64,000 nucleotides of DNA from Blautia hominis (GTDB lineage Bacteria > Bacillota > Clostridia > Lachnospirales > Lachnospiraceae), in the NCBI GenBank assembly GCA_002270465.1, contig NQOF01000004.1, positions 124,001-188,000 on the forward strand. The letters are read 5' to 3'. This document shows, one piece after another, positions 8,902 to 17,627 of the stretch. How positions within the stretch are numbered: the first letter of the stretch is position 1; each line of letters opens with the position of its first letter. The notes under the pieces are model-generated. The model searched no databases and was not told the origin of the DNA. It saw nothing but the letters and a program-made list of their open reading frames with translations. Both the position numbers and the translations under genes were made by a program.

Positions 8902-8930
8902 AAAATTTTTTAGATAATCTAAAAATTTTT
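8902..8930. promoter_or_regulatory. 29-bp AT-rich palindrome, candidate operator
   Basis: Arms 8902-8915 and 8917-8930 are inverted around one base with a single mismatch; the core is TTTTTAGAT and its complement. It lies 12 bp upstream of the permease -35 box and in the divergent control region of the exonuclease gene. It could be a regulator-binding site. A role as terminator is less likely because no gene ends here. Confidence 0.4.
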
Positions 8931-9002
8931 GTACAATATGAATGAGAATGCCATGTTGCACCTTACAGAGAATAATGGTAAAATCAAAAAAGATGCTTTC
9001 CG

Positions 9003-9029
9003 GTTACCGGACACCGAGTGGACGGTAAC
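9003..9029. mobile_element. 27-bp palindromic mini-element with 8-bp flanking repeats
   Basis: A lone hairpin starts GTTACCG and ends CGGTAAC, with the centre matching the terminal hairpin of the family 1 elements (GGACAC.GAGTG). It is flanked by GCTTTCCG (8995-9002) and GCTTTCCA (9030-9037), 7 of 8 identical. This looks like an independent insertion of the hairpin alone or the remnant of a deletion. It lies 50 bp before the exonuclease gene and would be transcribed in its leader. Confidence 0.6.
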
Positions 9030-9079
9030 GCTTTCCAAGAGACAGGAACAAATATAAAAGAGAGCTGCAGGACTTAATT

Positions 9080-10036
9080 ATGAACTATATTGTATTTGAT
9101 TTGGAATGGAATCAGTGCCCCTACGGAAAGGACAGGGAGAATAAACGGCTGCCCTTTGAGATTATCGAGATAGGAGCGGTGAAGCTGGATGAGAACCGGA
9201 ATATGACGGACCAGTTTCATGAGATCATCAAGCCTTCCGTGTACCACAGACTGCACTACCGCACAAAAGAAATACTGCATATTGATAAACAGACACTGGA
9301 AAACGGGGTACCGTTCTCAAAGGCAATCCGCAGGTTCCTGAACTGGTGCGGAGAAGATGTGATGTTCTGTACCTGGGGCCCCTCCGATCTGGTGGAGCTG
9401 CAGCGTAATATGAAATACTACAGGCTGACTTACCTTTTGGAAGGTCCTCTCCGCTATTATGATGTGCAGAAGCTGTTCGGCATTGCATGTGAGGGTGACA
9501 AGACCAGCCGTTCCCTGGAATACGCCATTGACTATATGGAGCTTAGCAAAGGAGAAAACTTCCACAGAGCCCTGAACGATGCTGTCTACACCGCCGAGAT
9601 ATTCGCACGTCTGCCCATGGACACAGTGAGAAAATTCTTTTCCATTGACTGCTATCAGAATCCCAAGTCAAAGAGCGAGGAGATCCACACGGTATTTGAT
9701 GACTATTCCAAATACATCTCCAGGGAATTTCCTACAAAAGAGGAGGCCATGAAAGACCGTGAAGTGGTGAGTACACGCTGTTTTTTCTGCGGAAAGACCG
9801 CCAAGAAGAAGATCCGCTGGTTTTCCCTTAACCCCAAGACCCATATGTGCCTGGCTTTCTGCCCGGAACACGGTTACTTCCGCGGCAAGGCAAGACTGAA
9901 GAGGACAGATGAAGGGAAATATTATGTGGTCAAAACCGTAAAGAAGATCACGGAGGAAGAGGCAGAGGAAGTAAGACAGAAACGGGATGTGCTGAGAAAA
10001 AAGAGACGCGCAAAGAGACATCAGGATTATTATTAG
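9080..10036 (+). CDS. DEDDh 3'-5' exonuclease with C-terminal Cys motif
   Basis: 318-residue cytoplasmic exonuclease of the DnaQ/RNase T fold. The acidic residues are Asp7 and Glu9 (FDLEWN), Asp103 (WGPSDL), and His162 with Asp167 (FHRALNDA), a complete DEDDh set. After the nuclease domain, Cys234-x2-Cys237 and Cys257-x3-Cys261 followed by His264 suggest a small metal-binding module, then a Lys/Arg-rich tail (RKKRRAKRHQ) that may bind nucleic acid. The substrate, DNA or RNA, is unknown; KapD-like and ERI1-like enzymes share this core. It ends in a bidirectional terminator. Confidence 0.85.
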   Translation: MNYIVFDLEWNQCPYGKDRENKRLPFEIIEIGAVKLDENRNMTDQFHEIIKPSVYHRLHYRTKEILHIDKQTLENGVPFSKAIRRFLNWCGEDVMFCTWGPSDLVELQRNMKYYRLTYLLEGPLRYYDVQKLFGIACEGDKTSRSLEYAIDYMELSKGENFHRALNDAVYTAEIFARLPMDTVRKFFSIDCYQNPKSKSEEIHTVFDDYSKYISREFPTKEEAMKDREVVSTRCFFCGKTAKKKIRWFSLNPKTHMCLAFCPEHGYFRGKARLKRTDEGKYYVVKTVKKITEEEAEEVRQKRDVLRKKRRAKRHQDYY

Positions 10037-10044
10037 AAGGAAAG

Positions 10045-10092
10045 ACCCCATCGGAAAGCTGCCGGGAATCGGCGGCCTTCCGATGGGGTTTT
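10045..10092. terminator. Bidirectional intrinsic terminator
   Basis: ACCCCATCGGAA (10045-10056) pairs with TTCCGATGGGGT (10078-10089), with a second inner stem and TTTT on the plus side and A-rich sequence before the stem on the other. It serves the convergent exonuclease and carboxypeptidase genes. Confidence 0.8.
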
Positions 10093-10100
10093 GCTATTTG

Positions 10101-11723
10101 TTACCGGGTATTTTTCCTCTTTTTCTTTTTCCGGTGTCTCTTGATTTTTATTATTAGAAGTACAATATAGAAAATAACCGCAGTTACCAGAAAAATAAGC
10201 GCCGGATACTTCCATTTGGGCATGTTCTGGAAATTGTATTTGAGTTCCTGAAAAAAATCTCCCAGGGAAGAGGAAGAGGTCTTAGGCGTTCGGCCGGCAG
10301 AGGTGTTGCTTTGGTCTGCGGTGCTGCTTTGTGCTGTCGCCCTGGCTGTATTGGCAGGGGAACTTTTGGCTGTTTCCAGAAATTCCGGCAGGGTAAGGGT
10401 TGGACAAATTTCCGCATGGCTGACAGCCAGGAGCTGTTCCCCCAGATAGTACTCTGTGGTCTGTTCCTTCTTTTCTAAGCTGGTCTTCCGGGTCAGATCC
10501 TCAACAGGCAGGTCTGCGGGCAGGTCTACCGTCACGGTATCTGTAAAGCGCGTCATCATTTTGGCTTTTGTCAGGTTATACAGATAGCGTTCAATGGGAA
10601 GAGGCTTCAGACACTGGACTTCCCCTTTCTGGGCAAGGACTGCCTTGTGAAAATTGGAGAAGCCATAGTCCAGCAGTGCAGCAGTGTCCGGGTATTGATA
10701 GACGGCATTGTCGGCCAGAACAACGGAGATAAGGTACATGCCGTTTCTCTGGGCATAGGTCACAAGGGTATTTCCCGCGTCACTGGTATATCCGGTCTTC
10801 CCTCCCAGACAGCCGTCATAATGCAGATCCCCTGTTACCAGCATTTTGTGATGGTTGTTCAGCCAGCGTTCTTCATCTGTGATGTTTGTCTTGGGTTCAA
10901 TGTAGTATTCTTCACCAATGATACTGCGGAAGGTTTCATTCTTGAAGGCTTCCCTGGCAATGTTGGCAAGGTCCCTGGCTGTGGTGTAGTGTTCCGGGTC
11001 ATGAAGGCCGTTGGCGTTGACAAAATGGGTATTTTTGCAGCCCAGCTCCTCAGCTCTGGCATTCATCATATTTACGAAGTCAGGGATATTCCCGCCCACG
11101 AATTCTGCCACGCCGGAGGAGACTTCATTGGCAGAAGCCAGAAGGATGGCGTACAGACTTTGTTCCATTGTAAGTATTTCACCCGGCTTGATGCCGATAT
11201 GTGTGCTGCCGGGTTCAATGCCGTTTACTGCTTCGGCGGAGAAGGTGACCTGGTCTGTAAGGGCGCTGTTTTCAATTGCCACCAGGGCGGTCATGATTTT
11301 TGTGGTACTGGCCGGATAGCGTTTTTCATCAATGCCTTTGGCATAAAGTATCTCACCTGTCTCTGCATCCATGAGGATGGCGGTTTCGGCTGCTACCTGC
11401 GGGCCTGTGGGCCATCCGGGGATGGCGTCGGACTGGACTTCCCAGTTGTAGCTGTCAGGCGGGGCGTTTGGATCCTTTGGCGTCTCAGCCGCATTGGGGT
11501 CAGTGGGAGCTTGCGCAGCATTTGGGTCGGCAGGGGCCTGAGCCGCGTTTGGGTCGGCAGATGCCTGCGCTGTGTTTGGGTCGGCAGGAGCCTGCGCTGT
11601 GCCTGGGTCAGTCGGAGCCGGTGCTGTGTTCTGCTCTGCTCCGTATATGGTGGTCTGACCGCTGCCAAGGAGCAGACAGGAGGACAGGACTAGGGCGTTT
11701 ATCCATAATCTGGGTCTTTTCAC
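10101..11723 (-). CDS. D-alanyl-D-alanine carboxypeptidase (PBP5/DacF type)
   Basis: Penicillin-binding protein that trims the terminal D-Ala of peptidoglycan side chains, anchored outside the membrane. 540 residues from a GTG start with GAGGA upstream. Signal peptide at residues 1-29. Residues about 34-90 are a Pro/Ala-rich tract of 9-residue repeats based on AQAPADPNA. The S11 peptidase domain carries SxxK at Ser139-Lys142, SxN at Ser197-Asn199 and KTG at 309-311. A PBP5-like C-terminal domain follows, then a Ser/Thr-rich linker, a membrane segment (ALIFLVTAVIFYIVLLIIKI) and a strongly basic tail. A C-terminal true membrane span rather than an amphipathic anchor is common in Clostridia. Confidence 0.93.
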   Translation of the reverse strand: MKRPRLWINALVLSSCLLLGSGQTTIYGAEQNTAPAPTDPGTAQAPADPNTAQASADPNAAQAPADPNAAQAPTDPNAAETPKDPNAPPDSYNWEVQSDAIPGWPTGPQVAAETAILMDAETGEILYAKGIDEKRYPASTTKIMTALVAIENSALTDQVTFSAEAVNGIEPGSTHIGIKPGEILTMEQSLYAILLASANEVSSGVAEFVGGNIPDFVNMMNARAEELGCKNTHFVNANGLHDPEHYTTARDLANIAREAFKNETFRSIIGEEYYIEPKTNITDEERWLNNHHKMLVTGDLHYDGCLGGKTGYTSDAGNTLVTYAQRNGMYLISVVLADNAVYQYPDTAALLDYGFSNFHKAVLAQKGEVQCLKPLPIERYLYNLTKAKMMTRFTDTVTVDLPADLPVEDLTRKTSLEKKEQTTEYYLGEQLLAVSHAEICPTLTLPEFLETAKSSPANTARATAQSSTADQSNTSAGRTPKTSSSSLGDFFQELKYNFQNMPKWKYPALIFLVTAVIFYIVLLIIKIKRHRKKKKRKNTR

Positions 11724-11799
11724 AATAAAATCCTCATTTCTTTAAGGCTTTAATCATTATAAGAGATTTTTTCCCCGGTTACAAGCCCTTTTCCCATGC

Positions 11800-13338
11800 T
11801 TAAAGTGTTTTGACATACTCGCTGGGGGGCAGACCGACGAATTTTTTGAACTTCCGGCTAAAGTAACCAGCATTGCTGAAACCGGTGACCTCCGCTACAT
11901 AGCTTACATTTTCCACACCGGAATGAAAAAGCTCCAGGGCTTTGTTTAACCGTATCTGGTTAATGTAATCATTGATGGTGATACCTTCGTCCCGTTTAAA
12001 GCAATAACACAGATAGCTGTAATTCTGGAACAGGTTTTGGGCGATATCTTCGATGGTCAGTTCAGGATCGTTATAGTGCTGCAGAATATATTCCCGGACA
12101 TTGCGGGTAACAGAGCAAGCAGACGCCGTATGGGTCTCCTGCTTCAGCTGTTCTGTAAATACATGGATCATCCAGTCCCTGATCTCATCACAGGTATGAA
12201 AACTGTCAAGCGTGTCCGAGAGACTGCGGGAGTCTCTGAACAGGAAACAGTTTATGGTATTCTGCTCGTTCATGGCAGACAGCAGGGCGGAGAGCAGTTC
12301 ATAAGTGCAGAATATAATATTATCATAGGACAGCTTTTTCTCCCGGAAGGTATGATAACATCGGTTCAGTCCATCTGTGATATTTTCCAGATCACGCTGG
12401 CGGATCAGTTTTTTGATTTCAGCCAGTGCTGCCTCCGGTATGCGGTAAGCGGTCAGGTTCCATTCATCGTAAAAAAGAACCCGGCCCTCAAAGCTGCGGG
12501 CGTTTTTCAGACAGACAGAAGCCTCTCTATAAGCTATTATTATTTCCTGTGCATGATTATGCAATGCACTCTGCCCAATATGAAATGAGGACTCCTGTTG
12601 CTGAAGGTATTTAGACAATGTATCCATTTCCTTTTTAGTATCCTGCAGACATTCTGTTTCCCGTATGAGACAGATTTGGGAGCGGCGTATGGGGAAAATC
12701 TCACATTTGCCGTCCGCATATAGAGATTCCTCAAGGTGTTTCTGTATGTCTTCTGTATGAGAGGACAGTGTCTCGGGTAATTCAATAATGCTGATAGCGT
12801 AACTGTCAAATGGAATGGAAATATGCAGTTCCTCCAGATAGGAGGAGAGCTGCAGTTTGTTAAAGGATACATGCCCGTCTATGATATCCAGAAGAAAGTG
12901 CTCCTTGATGTATCTCATTCGGTGTTCTTCCAGAGCTTTGACATGAAAACGGTGTTCCCGTTCGGCTGAGATTTCCTGTTTTAAGTTATTTAAGGATTCC
13001 GTCAGAAGAGAGAAATCAACCGGCTTCAGGATATATTCTGAGACATTAAGGCGTATGGCCTGCTGTGCATATTTGAAATCACCATAACCGGTGAGCAGGA
13101 TACACTTACAGCTTATCTGTTCCCTGCGCACCTTCTCAATTAATTCAAGCCCGGTGATCAGGGGCATGTTAATGTCTATGATAGCAATATCAGGGTGTTT
13201 GTCACAAATTAACCGGTACCCGTCTCTGCCATTGTTGGCATCTCCTATAATCTGAAAACCCAGTTCTCCCCAGGGGATCGCTCTCTTCAGAGAATTACGG
13301 AAAAAGTATTCATCATCGATCAACACCACCTGCAGCAT
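11800..13338 (-). CDS. YesN-type response regulator (receiver + AraC DNA-binding)
   Basis: 512-residue cytoplasmic regulator. The receiver domain (1-120) has the acidic pair Asp8-Asp9, phospho-acceptor Asp55 (IIDINMP) and the Lys of YILKP. A long helical middle part follows. The C-terminal 100 residues form an AraC double helix-turn-helix (LTIEDIAQNLFQNYSYLCYCFKRDEG..., then VSYVAEVTGFSNAGYFSRKFKKFVG). It lies 16 bp after the partner kinase gene and is divergent from the ABC importer starting at 15292, its likely target. The ATG has GGAGG 7 bases upstream. Confidence 0.93.
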   Translation of the reverse strand: MLQVVLIDDEYFFRNSLKRAIPWGELGFQIIGDANNGRDGYRLICDKHPDIAIIDINMPLITGLELIEKVRREQISCKCILLTGYGDFKYAQQAIRLNVSEYILKPVDFSLLTESLNNLKQEISAEREHRFHVKALEEHRMRYIKEHFLLDIIDGHVSFNKLQLSSYLEELHISIPFDSYAISIIELPETLSSHTEDIQKHLEESLYADGKCEIFPIRRSQICLIRETECLQDTKKEMDTLSKYLQQQESSFHIGQSALHNHAQEIIIAYREASVCLKNARSFEGRVLFYDEWNLTAYRIPEAALAEIKKLIRQRDLENITDGLNRCYHTFREKKLSYDNIIFCTYELLSALLSAMNEQNTINCFLFRDSRSLSDTLDSFHTCDEIRDWMIHVFTEQLKQETHTASACSVTRNVREYILQHYNDPELTIEDIAQNLFQNYSYLCYCFKRDEGITINDYINQIRLNKALELFHSGVENVSYVAEVTGFSNAGYFSRKFKKFVGLPPSEYVKTL

Positions 13339-13354
13339 GGCATGTCCTCCTTTT

Positions 13355-15145
13355 TTATAGCTCTACAGCGGGAAAAGACAGGATAAACAAGGAATATTTA
13401 CCCGGTTCACTGTGGATTTCAATTTCAGCTTTATTATTAAAATGTATATTCAGGCGTTTTACAATATTGGATATACCGAAATCCTTTGTCAGCCTTTCTT
13501 CTTTCAGGGAATCGTAAATGGAAGTTATGGTATCACAGTCCATTCCGGCTCCGCTGTCATATATCTCAAAGAAAATCCGTTTGTCCTTTAAATAACCGGT
13601 TACTTTAAGCTCTCCTTTTTCACATTTTGTTTTTAATCCGTGGTAGATCGCATTCTCTACCAGGGGCTGTAATGTGAGTTTTGGAATCTGGCAGGATGAG
13701 ATCTCATCCGCCACATCTAAAGAAAACTCCATGAATTCTATGTAGCGAAGCTGCTGGAGACTCAGATAGTTCTCCGTCATATTCACTTCCCTGCCGATAC
13801 TGATAATGTCATGCCCGTCACTGAGGGAGGTCCTGTAAAAATTAGCCAGGTGTGCTATGGAATTGAGGGCATAATCATCCATGTGGTCCCGGATAAAACT
13901 GTTGACCATTTCCAGGACGTTATACAAAAAATGAGGTTTTACCTGAGCCTGTATAAGCTGAAGCTGCAGTTTTCGTTTGTTTTTCTGCTGTTCTTTAATA
14001 TTATTCATCAGCTCTGAAATTTTATCCAGAAGGGAGTTGAAGGTCTGTCCCAGCATACCGATCTCATCATTTGGTATATTTTCCTGTCGGACCTCCAGAT
14101 TGCCGTTCTTTACTTTTTCCATGGTTTTATTCAAAGAAAATATGGGCCTTGTTATGATCCTGGAGATAGAGTAGGCAGAAACAAGCGCAAAGACAATGCA
14201 AGCCACACATGTAATAAAAATTTGGGATAAATGGGAAAGAACAAGCTGGCTAATATTTGAAAACGGTGAGACGATCAGATAAACCCAGCCCATGCGCGGA
14301 TATTTCTGTGAAGTTACAGTTACTTTCTGCCCATTGGAGGAAGTAATGATACTGCTGTTATTTACCAGATAATTGTAGTTTATCTTACTTTTATAATAAA
14401 AACTTGCGGTGTAAGGATTAAAGTCACTTGAGGAGTATGTCTTGTCTGAGATGATATAGCACTCCTGCAGAACCGCTTTTGTATCCGAACTGAGTTCCGC
14501 GTCATTGATGATATAAACATTGTCTGAGAGGTTCTTGGTTATTTTATCCAGCCGGCTCCGGTCCATATAAACAGCCAGATATCCAAGGAGGGTGTCCTCT
14601 TGGTAGACAGGCGTTACACAGGAAACAGCCCAGGAAAGGGCATTGGTTTCGCTGTCAACCAGCATATGCGGAGTCGTCCAGATAAAACGGTCCTTCTCAC
14701 AGTCGGAGAGAAGGGAACGGTTAAAGTGCCAGGACAACTGGTTTTTATTATACTTTTGCTCTCCCACAAAAGCGCAGTCTGTGTTTAAAAGGCTGGCGCC
14801 CAGCAAAAAATCCGCAGACGACAGATAGGGTGCAGCCAGAATACCGAAATCAAGGGAAGCGTAGGCCTCCGGCTGTTCATGTGCCAGGCTGTAGGAAGCC
14901 GAAAGGTAATCCTTTACAGATTGGTCCCGGGCAATGATACCGCTGAGACTCTCCACGGAGTCAAGGAGTGTGTCAGTGGATTCCTGCAGACAGCCAATGG
15001 TCTGCAGATCATTGATCCTTGTCTGCTCAAGCAGGGAATTGGCCGATATTTTATTTGCAATGTAAGTGATGACAATAATGGGTATTGCCATGAAAATAAA
15101 AATGTACAAGAAAATTTTAGAACGAAGGGAAAGGAATCGTCTCAT
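13355..15145 (-). CDS. YesM-type sensor histidine kinase
   Basis: Membrane sensor kinase, 596 residues from the ATG at 15145, which has AAGGAG 12 bases upstream; an in-frame TTG at 15175 has no ribosome-binding site. N-terminal membrane span (IFLYIFIFMAIPIIVITYI), large extracytoplasmic sensor domain, second span near residue 300 (IFITCVACIVFALVSAYSI), HAMP region, then the His_kinase domain with the phospho-acceptor in VKPHFLYNVLEMV and an ATPase domain (PLVENAIYHGL; GAGMD; DFGISNIVKRL). Paired with the downstream response regulator. It probably senses an extracellular sugar or the loaded binding protein of the divergent importer. Confidence 0.93.
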   Translation of the reverse strand: MRRFLSLRSKIFLYIFIFMAIPIIVITYIANKISANSLLEQTRINDLQTIGCLQESTDTLLDSVESLSGIIARDQSVKDYLSASYSLAHEQPEAYASLDFGILAAPYLSSADFLLGASLLNTDCAFVGEQKYNKNQLSWHFNRSLLSDCEKDRFIWTTPHMLVDSETNALSWAVSCVTPVYQEDTLLGYLAVYMDRSRLDKITKNLSDNVYIINDAELSSDTKAVLQECYIISDKTYSSSDFNPYTASFYYKSKINYNYLVNNSSIITSSNGQKVTVTSQKYPRMGWVYLIVSPFSNISQLVLSHLSQIFITCVACIVFALVSAYSISRIITRPIFSLNKTMEKVKNGNLEVRQENIPNDEIGMLGQTFNSLLDKISELMNNIKEQQKNKRKLQLQLIQAQVKPHFLYNVLEMVNSFIRDHMDDYALNSIAHLANFYRTSLSDGHDIISIGREVNMTENYLSLQQLRYIEFMEFSLDVADEISSCQIPKLTLQPLVENAIYHGLKTKCEKGELKVTGYLKDKRIFFEIYDSGAGMDCDTITSIYDSLKEERLTKDFGISNIVKRLNIHFNNKAEIEIHSEPGKYSLFILSFPAVEL

Positions 15146-15175
15146 AGCACAAAAATACTCCTTATAAAATGACAA

Positions 15176-15207
15176 AAACCGACAATATTATCAGTAAACC
15201 GACAATA
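15176..15207. promoter_or_regulatory. Direct repeats, candidate response-regulator binding site
   Basis: The 12-mer AAACCGACAATA occurs at 15176-15187 and again at 15196-15207, a 20-bp period that puts both on one face of the helix. AraC-type regulators commonly bind such direct repeats. The pair sits between the kinase gene and the importer gene. A -10-like TATAAT at 15236-15241 lies about 30 bp downstream, so the site is placed to activate the importer operon. Confidence 0.55.
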
Positions 15208-15291
15208 ATTCATTCATAGTATAGCAAGTCTTTGCTATAATTGCAAACATCAAAGGAAACAATAATGCAAAGAAAGAGAGGATGTAAACGT

Positions 15292-16653
15292 ATGAAGAGA
15301 AGGATGATCGCAGCGGTTTTAGCAGGACTTATGATATCCGGTCTTGCCGGATGTGGAGATGCAAATGGAAATTCAAAGGATAACGGGACGGATACCTCCG
15401 GGGAGAAGGAGGCCCCGGAAGGACAGGAAGCGGAGGAAAGCATTGTAAAGAGCGGGACAAAAGGCGGTGGTGATGTGACCCTTCGACTGGCCTGGCTGGG
15501 AACCGGGCAGGACAAGGAGACATTGGATAAGTGCCTGCAGAAGTATACGGATAAAACGGGAATTGGTGTAGAGACGGTATATATCCCCGGTTCCTGGACA
15601 GAATACTTCACCAAAATGCAGACAATGATCGCCGGAGGTGATTATATCGACTGCGCTTATGTGGCGATTGAAGGGTTTGAGATGTTTGTGGATACAGGCA
15701 TGGCGGCACCTATAGATGACTGGATCGAGAATCATAAAGAGGAATACCAGTCCACAGTGAATGACATTGACCAAAATATTATGGATAAGGTCACTTTTGA
15801 TGGAAAAGTATATGCGATCCCCGAGGAGTGGAATAATGTGGTGACACATTTTAACACGAAACTGCTGGCAGATGCAGGGCTGTCCGTACCGGCAGAGAAT
15901 TGGACAAAAGAGGAGTTTTTGGACTATTGTGAAAAGCTGACAAAAGAGAAGGATGGTGTGAAGCAATATGGAGTCTACGTTCCTGACTACTATTTTGGAG
16001 TGGAAGCCTGGCTGTATAATAACGGCGCTGCATATATGAATGATGACTTTACAGAGAGTACCATCAACTCTCCGGAGTCCGTGGAGGTCTTCCAGCTTAT
16101 GCAGGATCTTATACATGAATATGGCTATGCACCTATCCCGGAGAAGAATGTGGATGCCATTCAGCAGCTTATTGACGGAAATGTAGCTATGGGATTCTGG
16201 GGAAGATGGCCTACCAATAATTATAATGCCAACGATTTTAAAGACGTGGCTGTGCAGTATATTCCCAGCTTCTCTCAGAACCAGCCAATTTGGGGCGGCG
16301 GCGGAATTTTTACCATGAAAGAATCCAAGCATTCGGATGAAGCCGCATCCCTTGCCAATTATATTGGTTCTGCGGAATTTATTAAAGAATTCATGGCAGC
16401 AGGTGCTATTCCTGTGTTGAACTCTGTTGCAAAAGAACTGGTGCCGGAGCTTGGGTATCCGGAGAATAACCAGATTTTCTATGAGAGTGCCGCCACGGCA
16501 AAGGCAGTTCATTCCCCCGTACAGTATCCGGAATGTGAAGCACTGGTATCACGTGTGATTTCGGATATTCTCGTAAATAAGGCGGACGTACAGACCACCC
16601 TGGATGCAGCAGCGGATGAGATGAACAGCTATTTGATGGATAACCTGGAGTAA
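15292..16653 (+). CDS. ABC sugar-binding lipoprotein
   Basis: Extracellular solute-binding protein of family 1, 453 residues from the ATG at 15292 (AGAGGA upstream). The lipoprotein signal is MKRRMIAAVLAG followed by the lipobox GLAGC; an in-frame ATG at 15265 would add nine residues before the signal. After an acidic Ser/Asn/Gly linker the mature domain begins VTLRLAWLG. Typical features are TKMQTMIAGGDYIDCAYV and the late segment MGFWGRWP. First gene of an operon with two permeases and two glycoside hydrolases, which suggests an oligosaccharide or glycoside ligand. Confidence 0.92.
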   Translation: MKRRMIAAVLAGLMISGLAGCGDANGNSKDNGTDTSGEKEAPEGQEAEESIVKSGTKGGGDVTLRLAWLGTGQDKETLDKCLQKYTDKTGIGVETVYIPGSWTEYFTKMQTMIAGGDYIDCAYVAIEGFEMFVDTGMAAPIDDWIENHKEEYQSTVNDIDQNIMDKVTFDGKVYAIPEEWNNVVTHFNTKLLADAGLSVPAENWTKEEFLDYCEKLTKEKDGVKQYGVYVPDYYFGVEAWLYNNGAAYMNDDFTESTINSPESVEVFQLMQDLIHEYGYAPIPEKNVDAIQQLIDGNVAMGFWGRWPTNNYNANDFKDVAVQYIPSFSQNQPIWGGGGIFTMKESKHSDEAASLANYIGSAEFIKEFMAAGAIPVLNSVAKELVPELGYPENNQIFYESAATAKAVHSPVQYPECEALVSRVISDILVNKADVQTTLDAAADEMNSYLMDNLE

Positions 16654-16689
16654 GCGGGCGGGATGTTTTCAAAGAAAGAGAGGGATTCT

Positions 16690-17604
16690 ATGAGCAGTAA
16701 ACAGTTGTCTGCGTTTCAGAGGAAAAGGCGGCAGGATAATATTGCAGGCTACGCTTTTTTGATTCCGGCTATGATTGCATTTCTGCTTTTTGTGGGCGGG
16801 CCAATGATCATTTCTTTTGTTTTATCGTTCTTTGATTATAACTTGATTCAGCCGCCTGCCTTTACAGGCCTTAAAAATATCCGGAAGTTCATGATGGACC
16901 CCCAGGTAAAGATCTCTTTTGCCAATACTTTTAAGTTTCTGCTGATACTTGTGCCGGTCCATTGTTTCCTGGGTATGCTGCTGGCTTTTGCCGTTTCCTG
17001 TGTACATCATAAGAAAATGCAGACTGTGTACCGCAGTATCCTTTACTTTCCTACAGTAGTCACCACTGCGTCTGTAGCCATTGTGTGGGGATATATGTTT
17101 GGGACAGATACAGGGGTTATCAACTATTTTGTGCGTCAGATGGGAGGCAGCAATGTGCCGTGGCTGACAGATAAGATTATGGTATATGTAACAATTGCTG
17201 TGTTCAGTTTTTGGAAGTTTATAGGTACTACGTTTCTTTACTATTTTATTGGCCTGCAAAATATACCGGATGGGTATTATGAAGCGGCAAAGATAGACGG
17301 GGCCAACACCTTTCAGATTTTCCGCAAGATCACACTGCCCCTATTGTCACCCACCATGTTTTTTGTGATCGTCACAAATATCATTGGGGTGTTCCAGATC
17401 TTTGAGGAGCCTTTTATCATCACCAACGGAGGACCGGGGACGGCCACGAAAACAGTGTCTTTTTACATATATGAGATTGCGTTCAAGCAGGTGCGGACAG
17501 GGTATGGGTGTCTGGTGGCGTTCAGTATTTTCCTTGTGATACTGGTTGTGACTGTGATTCAGTTTGCGGGGCAGAAAAGGTGGGTTACCTATGACTATGA
17601 ATAA
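16690..17604 (+). CDS. ABC sugar permease, UgpA/LplB type
   Basis: Inner-membrane permease subunit of a carbohydrate importer, 304 residues with six predicted spans starting at GYAFLIPAMIAFLLFVGGPMII. The cytoplasmic EAA loop is visible as YYEAAKIDGANTFQIFRKITLPLLSP. The ATG at 16690 follows AGAGAGGG; an upstream ATG at 16663 has a poorer site. It pairs with the next gene to form the channel. Confidence 0.93.
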   Translation: MSSKQLSAFQRKRRQDNIAGYAFLIPAMIAFLLFVGGPMIISFVLSFFDYNLIQPPAFTGLKNIRKFMMDPQVKISFANTFKFLLILVPVHCFLGMLLAFAVSCVHHKKMQTVYRSILYFPTVVTTASVAIVWGYMFGTDTGVINYFVRQMGGSNVPWLTDKIMVYVTIAVFSFWKFIGTTFLYYFIGLQNIPDGYYEAAKIDGANTFQIFRKITLPLLSPTMFFVIVTNIIGVFQIFEEPFIITNGGPGTATKTVSFYIYEIAFKQVRTGYGCLVAFSIFLVILVVTVIQFAGQKRWVTYDYE

Positions 17605-17627
17605 ACAAGAAAAGGGAGGGGATAAGT

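Noticed and set aside
10647-11693. 348-residue open frame opposite the carboxypeptidase gene
   Set aside because: Antisense to a gene with all catalytic motifs; no start signal and no recognisable domain.
15145-15175. Upstream TTG as start of the locus 1 kinase
   Set aside because: It has no ribosome-binding site, whereas the ATG at 15145 has AAGGAG upstream.
15373-16512. 379-residue minus-strand frame opposite the sugar-binding lipoprotein
   Set aside because: Shadow of a clear lipoprotein gene; composition and lack of domain do not support a real protein.
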